Assembly: GCA_900543705.1 (NCBI GenBank)
Contig: UQSL01000044.1
Location: 1 to 16,392 of the forward strand
DNA from: an uncultured Oscillospiraceae bacterium
GTDB lineage: Bacteria > Bacillota > Clostridia > Oscillospirales > Ruminococcaceae
DNA: 16,392 bases
Direction of reading: 5' to 3'
Part shown: one piece after another, positions 8,000 to 14,678 of the stretch
How positions within the stretch are numbered: the first letter of the stretch is position 1
How the letters are laid out: every line of letters starts with the position of its first letter
The notes under the pieces: generated by a model
Seen by the model: the letters and a program-made list of their open reading frames with translations, nothing else
What the model was told of the DNA's origin: nothing
Databases searched by the model: none
Made by a program: the position numbers and the translations under genes

Positions 8000-8775
8000 T
8001 TTGCATCCCCTTCTCTCTCTTCATCCGGCTCCTGCTTTTCCTCAATGAGCTCATAAAGCTTCTCAATAGCGTCGCTCAGTCCCCCAAGACTGTTAATGAG
8101 CCCTTCTTCCACTGCCTGTGTCCCATCAATCGAAGTACCAACATCCATCATCAACTGCCCGGTCTGCATCATCAGGGTTTCAAACCGGTCCGCGGAGATA
8201 TCGGAATTTTCCGTCACAAAACTGACAATTCGCTCCTGCATCTTCTCAAAATAGGACAGCGTCTGCGGGACTCCAAGCACCAGACCGTTCATGCGCACTG
8301 GATGAATGGTCATTGTCGCAGTGGGGACAATAAAGGAATAGCAAGCGCTTACTGCGAGTGGGACTCCAATAGAATGCCCCCCGCCGAGAACCAGGGAAAC
8401 GGTCGGCTTTTTCATCCCGGCAATGAGCTCCGCGATGGCAAGTCCCGCTTCCACGTCACCACCTACCGTGTTGAGAATGATGAGCAGGCCCTCGATATCC
8501 GGATCCTCCTCAATGGCCACAAGCTGCGGGATCACATGTTCATATTTGGTCGTTTTGTTCTGAGACGGCAGAATGTAATGCCCTTCAATCTGTCCGATAA
8601 TGGTTAAACAGTGGATGACATGTTTCCCCTTGGTTGGAGTCACAGACCCCATGTCGATAATCTGCTGCGTCCGAGTGGAGTCCTCTCCCTCCCGTTCTTC
8701 GTTTTCTTTGGAGGGCGCAGTCGGCTGCGCCGGTTCATGAACATTCTGTAGGTTCTTTTTCTTGTTCTTAGACAC
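7996..8775 (-). CDS. tepA: ClpP-family serine protease, TepA-like (translocation-enhancing protein)
   Basis: Predicted 259 residues with a ClpP/crotonase fold. A charged N-terminal extension of about 45 residues is followed by the protease core: LNTVGGDVEAGLAIAELI (101-118, the substrate-binding and oxyanion region), GGGHSIGV with the likely nucleophile Ser135, and TMTIHPVRM with the likely catalytic His158. There is no obvious signal peptide, so it is probably cytoplasmic. B. subtilis TepA (YmfB) was linked to protein export and spore germination-related proteolysis; the substrate here is not known. The start is GTG at 8775 with AAAGGTG seven bases upstream; no better ATG exists nearby. It overlaps the ylzJ-like gene and appears to be the first gene of the tepA-ylzJ-ftsK-ygiQ-MBL-DUF3006 run. 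Confidence 0.9.
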   Translation of the reverse strand: MSKNKKKNLQNVHEPAQPTAPSKENEEREGEDSTRTQQIIDMGSVTPTKGKHVIHCLTIIGQIEGHYILPSQNKTTKYEHVIPQLVAIEEDPDIEGLLIILNTVGGDVEAGLAIAELIAGMKKPTVSLVLGGGHSIGVPLAVSACYSFIVPTATMTIHPVRMNGLVLGVPQTLSYFEKMQERIVSFVTENSDISADRFETLMMQTGQLMMDVGTSIDGTQAVEEGLINSLGGLSDAIEKLYELIEEKQEPDEEREGDAK

Positions 8776-8892
8776 GGTATCACACCTTTCTGGATTGCCG
8801 GAATGGCCGGTTTTCCCTAGTGTTCCCGCATCCGGTCTACCTATTCAAGGTGCTTCTGATACCATGCTCGATGACTTTACATAAGTATTTTT

Positions 8893-8920
8893 ATTATATC
8901 ATGTACCGGATAATTGTCAA
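8893..8920 (-). promoter_or_regulatory. Promoter of the tepA-ylzJ-ftsK operon
   Basis: On the minus strand, TTGACA (8915-8920), a 16-bp spacer and a consensus TATAAT (8893-8898) with an extended TG upstream (TGATATAAT). Transcription should start near 8886, giving a leader of about 110 nt before the GTG start at 8775. This is the strongest promoter match in the window. Confidence 0.88.
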
Positions 8921-8948
8921 ACTGATTTCCAAGTTCGGATTCGTCAAT

Positions 8949-8985
8949 GAACAGCAAAACAGCCGGAGAAAAAATCTCCCGACTG
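8949..8985 (-). terminator. Terminator-like hairpin upstream of the tepA promoter
   Basis: On the minus strand, CAGTCGGGAGA pairs with TCTCCGGCTG (10 bp, one G-U pair, one bulged G; 8975-8985 with 8960-8969) around a T-rich loop, then TTTTGCTGTT. It lies 45 nt past the TAG at 9030 that ends a degenerate open stretch. It may therefore be the surviving terminator of a lost gene, or a third barrier after the LtaS-type gene. Confidence 0.55.
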
Positions 8986-9029
8986 TGCGCATTCCGTATA
9001 TCTGATTTCGAAAAAAATAGGAGAATATT

Positions 9030-9190
9030 CTATTCTAACCCGTTAATCTTCGCAGGGTCAACGTAGAAAGAGTACATCGTCAGTAAAAAAACGGTGAGGC
9101 TCGAACCTATCATGCATCCCATCCAAACATGCGATAATTCAAGTCCTTCTCATACTACAGGGAGAAACAAGTCTCAGCCATCGGAATAAT
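9030..9190 (-). pseudogene. Possible remnant of the 3' end of a lost membrane protein gene
   Basis: The 504 bases between the tepA-like and LtaS-type genes hold no complete gene. On the minus strand an open stretch from 9149 to the TAG at 9030 would encode about 39 residues, ending in a hydrophobic segment (HVWMGCMIGSSLTVFLLTMY) followed by a short polar tail. Immediately upstream the frame is closed by TGA, and another frame gives a short membrane-protein-like piece (IIPMAETCFSL) that is also closed by a stop. There is no start codon with a ribosome binding site. A terminator-like hairpin follows at 8949-8985. The arrangement resembles the frameshifted last transmembrane helix of a transporter; resemblance to MATE-family C-termini is only faint. 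It may instead be chance. Confidence 0.3.
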
Positions 9191-9191
9191 C

Positions 9192-9232
9192 AGGAAAAAA
9201 AGAAATGAGGACGGCTGATAATAACCGTCCTC
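9192..9232 (-). terminator. Strong rho-independent terminator downstream of the LtaS-type gene (second of two)
   Basis: A perfect 8-bp stem, GAGGACGG/CCGTCCTC (9225-9232 with 9207-9214), with a 10-nt loop. On the minus strand it is followed by ATTTCTTTTTTTCC. It acts on transcripts leaving the gene that ends at 9280. Confidence 0.88.
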
Positions 9233-9242
9233 TTCCAGAATG

Positions 9243-9271
9243 AGTAAAAACAAGCATCCCGGTAAGGGATG
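9243..9271 (-). terminator. Rho-independent terminator immediately after the LtaS-type gene (first of two)
   Basis: A 6-bp stem CATCCC/GGGATG (9266-9271 with 9255-9260) and a 5-nt loop, followed on the minus strand by CTTGTTTTTACT. It begins about 9 nt past the stop codon and is backed up by the stronger hairpin at 9192-9232. Confidence 0.72.
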
Positions 9272-9279
9272 GCTGCCGC

Positions 9280-11058
9280 TTATTCTTTTTGACTGTACTG
9301 TTCTCCAAGCGCCCTGTCGTAGGTAATAAGATCCAACGTGGAATCCGGTTTGGAACCCATACTATAGGTGTAAATGGGCGTCTTTTCCATTTCGTCTTTC
9401 ATCGTGTTGATAAAAGATGTAAGCGGAAGTCCCGCAGCGCTTGCCACATTGGTTGGTATGTAAAACGCGGAGATCTCATCACTTTTGAGCGCGGAGTAAT
9501 CGAAATTGTAGTTCGCCCACACCAGATAGCTCTGCTCATAGATGATATGGCTTTCCCCATTAGCCACTCCAAGATTTTCATACACGTCGCATTCGCTGCT
9601 GAAAAACGGCATATGGTCCCCGATGAATACGACGACGGTCGGCTCATCCAGTTTTCTGAGGCCGTCGATAAATTTGCCAAGCTCCTTGTCCGTGTGGTTG
9701 ACACCTTCGAGATAGTAGTCGAGCTCCTGGTCGCCTCCCTGCTCTCCTTCCGCCTTGTATGGCTCATGGTTTTGCATGGTCGTTGCATACAAGTAGCTTG
9801 GCGCTTCGTTTTTCTTGAGCAATTCGGTCAGCTGCTCAAAGACCACCTTGTCGTCCGTGTAGGTGCGAAAAGGCTCATCCGGCACGGTCAGGTCGTCCTG
9901 AAAAATCATCTGATCAAACCCATAGGTGCTGTACACCTTGTCTCTTCCATAAAACGTACTGCTAAACGGATGGACATAGGCGGTGTCATATCCAAGGCCC
10001 TTAAAGTAGCGGGCAAAAGTGGCCTGTTCCCTATTCTCATCGAGAATATCATGCGGTACCAGTGCGTTGTTGAGCGAACGTACCGGCAGGCCGAACATCA
10101 GCTCAAATTCAGTGCGCACAGTCGCCCCGCCAAAGGTCGGTACGACCGCCTTGCCGAGAAACCCCTCATTTCCAAGGCGGTCATAGTTTTCATAAATGGA
10201 ATCATCGACATTCAGAGAATCAAACTTACGGAAATCAGAGAAGGACTCCGACATAATAAAAATGACATTCGGCTTGACGTCGGTCTTGGCTTCCATCGCC
10301 GGAGACAGGGCATTTTCCACGGTTTTTTGAGAGTAATTCTTAGGCTTTTTGACTGAATTTTCCACCTTCTCTACCGTCGATTGGGTCAGATAGGCAATCA
10401 TATAGTTGTTTTCAAATTTCTCATTTTCCGTAAAGGTGTTTACGCTCGGTTCCCTTGCCACCTTGAAGACGTCGAACACTTCGTTTGACACCTGCGGGAT
10501 AAACAAAAACAGGCAGACCGCCGCGCAGCAGCCAAGCAGCCCGCAAAGGCGATAACGCAGCCTTACCTTGAGCTTGACGTCGAGCAAAAAGGTGACAACG
10601 ACCATTGCAAAGAGCAGGACAAAGTTAAATACCAGCTCTTTTGTCAAAAACAGGGTTGCAAAACGCGCAACATCTCCTGCCTCCCCAGCAAGCGCCAAGT
10701 CGGAAAAGGAAAAATGAGAGCCGCTTGTTTGATATTTGAAAAACTCCACACAGGACAGGATGTAAAGGATCAGTCCATCCGTCAGCACGGCAATCCACGC
10801 CTTTTTCACCAGCATGATGATCGCCGTAAAAACTACAGCAGATACCAGAATGTCAAACACAAAGATATTAAAGCTGTGCAACAAAAACTGGAACATCCCC
10901 GTCACACTCTGCACATGATTGTATTCCGTCATCAGTACCAGTAGAATCGGGATCAGAATTAAAATCGGGGTGTTGAATTTTTGATATTTTTCTCCGCACG
11001 ATGCACGAAATTCTTTCAGGCGAGTATGTCCCGCGTTGATTCGCTGCATCATCGACAT
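9280..11058 (-). CDS. LtaS-type sulfatase-domain phosphoglycerol transferase
   Basis: Predicted 592-residue membrane enzyme. About five hydrophobic segments lie in the first 190 residues (near 30-44, 66-84, 87-105, 140-158 and 170-190), followed by a linker and a large extracytoplasmic sulfatase-type domain. Metal and catalytic features of the LtaS family are visible: SESFSD with Glu271, FGGATVRTEFE with the probable nucleophile Thr313, HEPY at about 431, and GDHMPFF (480-486). Such enzymes transfer glycerol phosphate from phosphatidylglycerol onto lipoteichoic acid or related polymers; synthase and primase forms cannot be separated here. An open frame extends 30 codons further, but the ATG at 11058 (MSMMQRINAG) is chosen because GGGGAGAGGA lies just before it and the predicted promoter -10 lies at 11120-11125. 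It is probably monocistronic, with its own promoter and tandem terminators. Confidence 0.9.
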   Translation of the reverse strand: MSMMQRINAGHTRLKEFRASCGEKYQKFNTPILILIPILLVLMTEYNHVQSVTGMFQFLLHSFNIFVFDILVSAVVFTAIIMLVKKAWIAVLTDGLILYILSCVEFFKYQTSGSHFSFSDLALAGEAGDVARFATLFLTKELVFNFVLLFAMVVVTFLLDVKLKVRLRYRLCGLLGCCAAVCLFLFIPQVSNEVFDVFKVAREPSVNTFTENEKFENNYMIAYLTQSTVEKVENSVKKPKNYSQKTVENALSPAMEAKTDVKPNVIFIMSESFSDFRKFDSLNVDDSIYENYDRLGNEGFLGKAVVPTFGGATVRTEFELMFGLPVRSLNNALVPHDILDENREQATFARYFKGLGYDTAYVHPFSSTFYGRDKVYSTYGFDQMIFQDDLTVPDEPFRTYTDDKVVFEQLTELLKKNEAPSYLYATTMQNHEPYKAEGEQGGDQELDYYLEGVNHTDKELGKFIDGLRKLDEPTVVVFIGDHMPFFSSECDVYENLGVANGESHIIYEQSYLVWANYNFDYSALKSDEISAFYIPTNVASAAGLPLTSFINTMKDEMEKTPIYTYSMGSKPDSTLDLITYDRALGEQYSQKE

Positions 11059-11082
11059 GGTTTCCTCTCCCCTTTTGAAACA

Positions 11083-11108
11083 GTAAAAACGCAGGGAATC
11101 TTCCCTGC
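11083..11108 (-). promoter_or_regulatory. Terminator-like leader hairpin of the LtaS-type gene
   Basis: On the minus strand a perfect 7-bp GC-rich stem (GCAGGGA/TCCCTGC, 11102-11108 with 11091-11097) with a 4-nt loop is followed by GTTTTTAC. It starts only a few nucleotides after the predicted transcription start (about 11113) and lies upstream of the ribosome binding site. It has the form of a small intrinsic terminator, so it could attenuate the gene or simply protect the 5' end. Confidence 0.5.
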
Positions 11109-11119
11109 TCTTTTGCTCC

Positions 11120-11148
11120 ATTATACCCCCGTCACTCCGCAAAAACAA
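11120..11148 (-). promoter_or_regulatory. Promoter of the LtaS-type gene
   Basis: On the minus strand, TTGTTT (11143-11148), a 17-bp spacer and a consensus TATAAT (11120-11125). The -35 lies inside the U-tract of the preceding operon's terminator (11137-11149). The predicted start near 11113 gives a leader of about 55 nt. Confidence 0.72.
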
Positions 11149-11183
11149 TAAAGGAAGTCTTAAAAAAGCTTAAGACTCCCTTT
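11137..11183 (-). terminator. Rho-independent terminator of the ppa-vanY-DUF1177-amidohydrolase operon
   Basis: A 14-bp stem with one G-U pair (11170-11183 with 11150-11163) and a 6-nt loop, followed on the minus strand by ATTGTTTTTGCGG. It starts about 30 nt after the TAG at 11214. Confidence 0.85.
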
Positions 11184-11213
11184 ATAAATCCTGTCAGAGA
11201 CAGCAGTTTTTTC

Positions 11214-12044
11214 CTACTGGTTCCCGTATTCTTTCGTCAGAAGCGTATAGGTAGATTGCCTCCTGTCCATCAAAAACGGGACCTTGGAACGGCAGACCGG
11301 CACGTCATCCAGATCCACCGTGTGCACAAGCACATACTCCTCATGCAACGGAGCCTCCGCGATAATTTCCCCATGCGGGTCGGCAATTTTATTATTGCCG
11401 AACATCGTGACGTCTCCCTCGGTACCGATCCGGTTGGTTCCCGCCACAAAACAGGTGTTTTCCATGGCACGCGACATAAAGTAGACGTCCCATGCATGCT
11501 TATCATTGACATTGAATGCGGACGGACACAAAATCAGCTCCGCACCCTGTAAAGCAAACATCCTTGATACTTCTGGGAACCCGCCGTCGTAGCAGATCAT
11601 GACGCCGAATTTGCCGAAATCCGCTTCAAAGACGGGATACTCAAAGCCCATACGGAAATGGTAGCGCTCAAGCGCCCACAAATGCGTCTTGTTGTAAGTA
11701 CCCATCAGCTCGCCTTCGCGGCCGATGACAATCGCCCCGTTGTATATGACGCCCGGCATATCGCTGCATAGGGCAATCGGCGCGACGACGTACATGCGGT
11801 AGCGTTTTGCCACCTCGCTGAGTCTCTGATACGTGGGTCCGTCCGCAGGTTCTGCGAGCAAAGGATATTCGTCCCCGATGATGCCCGGATGATAGCCGGT
11901 GGAGAACAGCTCCGGCAGACAGGCGATATCTGCATGCTGTTGCCCCGCGCGCTCAAGCAGTTCCACTCCTTTTGCAAGGTTGAATTCCTTATCCTTTAGG
12001 CGGCAGTCCATCTGGATGAGGGCAAGCGTTACTTTTCTGGCCAT
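11214..12044 (-). CDS. Carbon-nitrogen hydrolase (nitrilase superfamily)
   Basis: Predicted 276-residue cytoplasmic amidohydrolase. The family's catalytic triad is visible: Glu45 in CLPELF, Lys119 in YNKTHLW and Cys151 in MICYDGGFPE. The chain covers one nitrilase domain at normal length. The superfamily cleaves non-peptide C-N bonds (amides, N-carbamoyl groups); the closest-looking motifs are those of N-carbamoyl amino acid and N-carbamoylputrescine amidases, but the substrate cannot be assigned. The frame is open far upstream to 12332, but that part is the antisense-free shadow of the DUF1177 gene. The start is ATG at 12044, with GGGGAGGA eight bases before it and only 16 nt after the DUF1177 stop. 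It is the last gene of the operon, before the terminator at 11137-11183. Confidence 0.9.
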   Translation of the reverse strand: MARKVTLALIQMDCRLKDKEFNLAKGVELLERAGQQHADIACLPELFSTGYHPGIIGDEYPLLAEPADGPTYQRLSEVAKRYRMYVVAPIALCSDMPGVIYNGAIVIGREGELMGTYNKTHLWALERYHFRMGFEYPVFEADFGKFGVMICYDGGFPEVSRMFALQGAELILCPSAFNVNDKHAWDVYFMSRAMENTCFVAGTNRIGTEGDVTMFGNNKIADPHGEIIAEAPLHEEYVLVHTVDLDDVPVCRSKVPFLMDRRQSTYTLLTKEYGNQ

Positions 12045-12060
12045 GGCGCAGTCCTCCCCT

Positions 12061-12996
12061 TTATTTCTGGCCCAGAGTCTGGAAGCGCTTGAGGTCTCCA
12101 TACAGGCTGAGCAGGTGGTTGTATTCCTTCTCGTCATAGAAATGGCATTTGCCACCGGTATACATCTTGGCAACTTCCAGCGCATAACGCGCCGCTTCCT
12201 CGACATCCACCGGATGGCTTGCGCCGGTCGCACAGCCCGCAACGGAGGACTCCGTCGTGATGGCGACGCCGACGACCGGAGCACTTGTGGAAGTAGCAGG
12301 CTGGAGAATGCTGTTGACATGGTAGACATCATTGCCGTACGGAGTGATATCCTGGATGGAAACCGGGAACACCTTGGCCAGTTCGCCGGTCGTGGTGGCC
12401 ATGATATCCGCCAGATCCTCGCTCACCTTGAGGACATAGCCCTCCTTGATGGTCGGGGTAATGGAAAAACCGCGATGGTTGAAAATCTTGTTGCCTTTGG
12501 TCGTATCGATGGAGAGGATGGCTTCCATCTTTTCGTCCACCTCATATTGGTTCATCAGCTCCATATCAATGCAGGAGCCCATGAACGGAACCGGGTAGTG
12601 CTCGCTTGTCGGGGCGTCCGGGTCGACATGGGTGCAGACAATGACGTCGCCTTCGAGCTGGTCGCCGTACGCCTGCATCTCGATGAGCTTAAGCGCCACA
12701 GTCAGAGCAGCAAGCGCGCCGTCGCCGTCTGATACAAAACCGGTGACCTCCGGGCGGGCGCCGAGTCCGCCGAGCCTGCCGATGACGCCCATGGTCGGAG
12801 CAGTTCCGCCGTTCCTCTGCCCGTTTTTGCCCGGAATAATGACCTTGACGGCATCCGTCGCGCCGTTCCCCTGGCTGAGGGTGTTGACCTCCACATTCTT
12901 TGCGCCTTTGCTCTTAAGCAACTGTGCAATCTTCTCCCCGCTCGCATCCGGACGGTCGAGGACGTCAAATAACTCCATTACCTGTTTTAACAGCAT
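12061..12996 (-). CDS. DUF1177 domain-containing protein
   Basis: Predicted 311-residue cytoplasmic protein that matches the DUF1177 family along its whole length. Family-typical segments include APTMGVIGRLGGLGARPE, FVSDGDGALAAL, GDVIVCTHVDPDAPTSEH, ILSIDTTKGNKIFNHRG, QDITPYGN and TTESSVAGCATGASHP. Function is not established. The many conserved Asp/His/Glu residues, and the SDGDGALAALTVAL run followed by a beta strand and a THVDPDAP segment, recall the metal-binding layout of M20/M42 aminopeptidases; that link is my inference. The start is ATG at 12996, with AAGGAG nine bases before it; the open frame to 13119 overlaps the vanY-like gene and is ignored. It lies 32 nt after the vanY-like stop and 16 nt before the amidohydrolase, with which it may form a two-step pathway. 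Confidence 0.9.
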   Translation of the reverse strand: MLLKQVMELFDVLDRPDASGEKIAQLLKSKGAKNVEVNTLSQGNGATDAVKVIIPGKNGQRNGGTAPTMGVIGRLGGLGARPEVTGFVSDGDGALAALTVALKLIEMQAYGDQLEGDVIVCTHVDPDAPTSEHYPVPFMGSCIDMELMNQYEVDEKMEAILSIDTTKGNKIFNHRGFSITPTIKEGYVLKVSEDLADIMATTTGELAKVFPVSIQDITPYGNDVYHVNSILQPATSTSAPVVGVAITTESSVAGCATGASHPVDVEEAARYALEVAKMYTGGKCHFYDEKEYNHLLSLYGDLKRFQTLGQK

Positions 12997-13028
12997 AGTC
13001 AATCTCTCCTTATTTCTCTTACAAAGGG

Positions 13029-13916
13029 CTAGTCCACCTCCCCAAGGTATTCCTCCAGACAGATACCCTTGCTCATAATCTCCTGTGCAGCCTCCACGCC
13101 GACATAACGGTAATGCCACGGCTCAAAGATAATTTTTGTGATATCCTCCTTATCCTTGGGAAAGCGGAGGATAAACCCGTAATCCGCAGCGTTAGCCTTA
13201 AGCCACTGCGCTGCTGCGGTGTTTTCATAACCATCGTCCAAAGTCTGATAGGACGGGGTGACGATATCGAGGGCAAGGCCCGTCTGATGTTCACTCGTAC
13301 CGGGGATTGCCACGATCGTCGCGGCGATTCGTTCCGCCTCCGCCTGGCTGTTTCCCTGATTCAAATACTCCTGCACCTTATTATTGTACAGGCGCTTCTG
13401 AGTAGAAATCGGCCGGTAGGCTGAGCAGACAAGCAAATCGACCCCATCCGCCTTTGCGGCGGCAATCATCTCTTTGGCAGGGCCGACGGCACGGGAATCC
13501 ATCGTGTAACCCTGAATCGGGGCCTCCGTGATGGAAAAATCATCCGGAAGCCGGTGGGTCGGGTTCGCCAATACCAGCTTCCAGTCCCCGTCGACTTTCG
13601 TGACCGGGATGGAGGAAGCTGGAGAACCCTCCGTAGAGACCTGCGGGGTTTCCGGCTTGCTCTCTTCACTCGAAACAGGGGCTTGAGAAGATTCCGCCAT
13701 TTGCTCCGAAGATACGCCGGATGGTACGGAAGAATTTCCACTTGTCAAACTGCTGGAATCCAAAGAAGAGTTGTTTTCCGCCTGATCGGAGGGATTCCAC
13801 AGGATAATTGCAATAATCAAGGCAATACAGACAACGGCAACCGCTGAGATAATAAAAATCAAACGGTTCCGCTCGTTACGTTTTCTTTTGTTGAAATTGT
13901 TTATTTTCTTTGGCAT
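13029..13916 (-). CDS. D-alanyl-D-alanine carboxypeptidase, VanY type (peptidase M15B)
   Basis: Predicted 295-residue cell-wall enzyme. A basic N-terminus precedes one membrane anchor (residues 19-40). A low-complexity Ser/Glu/Pro linker (about 41-105) then crosses towards the wall, followed by the M15 domain. Zinc-ligand and catalytic motifs are present: SEHQTGLALD (His210, Asp217), EPWH (Glu265, His268) and the substrate-binding SAYRP (Arg168). The enzyme should remove the terminal D-Ala from peptidoglycan stem peptides outside the cell. Vancomycin resistance cannot be claimed because no van genes surround it; housekeeping DacY-type enzymes are common in Clostridia. The start is ATG at 13916 with a GAGGG site, 15 nt after the ppa stop. 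Confidence 0.92.
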   Translation of the reverse strand: MPKKINNFNKRKRNERNRLIFIISAVAVVCIALIIAIILWNPSDQAENNSSLDSSSLTSGNSSVPSGVSSEQMAESSQAPVSSEESKPETPQVSTEGSPASSIPVTKVDGDWKLVLANPTHRLPDDFSITEAPIQGYTMDSRAVGPAKEMIAAAKADGVDLLVCSAYRPISTQKRLYNNKVQEYLNQGNSQAEAERIAATIVAIPGTSEHQTGLALDIVTPSYQTLDDGYENTAAAQWLKANAADYGFILRFPKDKEDITKIIFEPWHYRYVGVEAAQEIMSKGICLEEYLGEVD

Positions 13917-13931
13917 ATCGTCCCTCTTAAC

Positions 13932-14462
13932 TTAAATACAAAAATTCTGGATATAACGGTCAAGTGCTTCTTGGATGATGCGTTTTGCCTCCTCAGCTCC
14001 GCTCATCTCATTAACCGCAGTTGTTTTGTTTTCAAGTGCTTTATATACGCTGAAGAAATGGCGCATCTCCTCAAAAATATGGCTTGGCAACTCACTGATA
14101 TCTTGGTAAGAATTGTAGGTAGGGTCATTAAACGGGATAGCAATGATTTTCTCATCGTTTCTGCCATTGTCAATCATCGAAATAACGCCGATGGGATAAC
14201 ACTGTACCAAGGTGAGCGGCTCAATTGGTTCCGAGCAGAGGACAAGGACATCCAGCGGGTCGAGGTCGTCACCGTAGGTACGGGGAATAAACCCATAGTT
14301 CGCCGGATAATGCGTAGAGGTATAGAGTATCCGGTCAAGCATGATAAGGCCAGTTTCCTTATCCAGCTCATATTTTTTCTTGCTTCCCTTTTCTATTTCG
14401 ATTACTGCAATGAAGTTGTCCACATTGATACGCTTTGGGCTGATATCATGCCAAATGTTCAT
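13932..14462 (-). CDS. ppa: Inorganic pyrophosphatase, family I
   Basis: Predicted 176-residue soluble enzyme that hydrolyses pyrophosphate to two phosphates with Mg2+, pulling biosynthetic reactions forward. The family I signature is visible as GDDLDPLDVLV (residues 64-74, metal ligands Asp66, Asp68 and Asp71), preceded by HYPANYGFIPRTYG (51-64) and the KYELDKETG active-site strand (30-38). The signature has Leu at the position usually occupied by a small or polar residue. The open frame continues upstream to 14723, but the ATG at 14462 has an AGGAGG ribosome binding site and is the family-consistent start. It is first in the operon with vanY-like, DUF1177 and amidohydrolase genes, and is divergent from ilvA. 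The ribosome binding site sits in the loop of a 7-bp hairpin. Confidence 0.95.
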   Translation of the reverse strand: MNIWHDISPKRINVDNFIAVIEIEKGSKKKYELDKETGLIMLDRILYTSTHYPANYGFIPRTYGDDLDPLDVLVLCSEPIEPLTLVQCYPIGVISMIDNGRNDEKIIAIPFNDPTYNSYQDISELPSHIFEEMRHFFSVYKALENKTTAVNEMSGAEEAKRIIQEALDRYIQNFCI

Positions 14463-14481
14463 ACAATTACCTCCTAATTGT
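14463..14481 (-). promoter_or_regulatory. Hairpin displaying the ppa ribosome binding site
   Basis: Immediately before the ppa ATG, ACAATTA and TAATTGT pair perfectly over 7 bp and leave GGAGG as the 5-nt loop. The stem is AT-rich and probably weak. The Shine-Dalgarno bases are exposed in the loop rather than sequestered. It may be a translation-tuning element, or a chance palindrome. Confidence 0.45.
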
Positions 14482-14561
14482 TCCTGAAACAGCCGGGCGG
14501 CAGGTCCGTTTTCCCTGAAGGCGGGCAACAACAAACCTGTACCCTTTGTGATGTCATCCCT

Positions 14562-14590
14562 ATTATAGCAGATTGACGACTGCTTAAAAA
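14562..14590 (-). promoter_or_regulatory. Promoter of the ppa operon
   Basis: On the minus strand a consensus -10 TATAAT (14562-14567) carries an extended TGC (TGCTATAAT). The -35 position (14585-14590, TTTTTA) is weak, as expected when an extended -10 is used. Transcription should start near 14555, giving a leader of about 92 nt. Confidence 0.7.
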
Positions 14591-14678
14591 GGGGATGACC
14601 CAATTTTCTTTTTCCTTTTCGAGGAGTGTTCACTGCATAAAGACAGAAAATATCTTTTATCTTTGTAAGAAATACATA

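Noticed and set aside
8820..9005. Plus-strand open frame of 61 codons in the interval upstream of the tepA-like gene
   Set aside because: It runs antisense through a consensus minus-strand promoter and a hairpin, has no ribosome binding site and no recognisable protein pattern.
9289..10356. Plus-strand open frame of 355 codons opposite the LtaS-type gene
   Set aside because: Long, but fully antisense to the sulfatase domain with its motifs; no ribosome binding site and no domain-like sequence.
12045..12332. N-terminal extension of the amidohydrolase frame up to 12332
   Set aside because: It lies in another frame of the DUF1177 gene; the ATG at 12044 has a good ribosome binding site and matches the family's N-terminus.
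13029..13916. Vancomycin resistance gene
   Set aside because: The M15 carboxypeptidase motifs are real, but there are no vanH, vanA/B, vanX or vanRS-like neighbours, so a housekeeping wall enzyme is the simpler reading.
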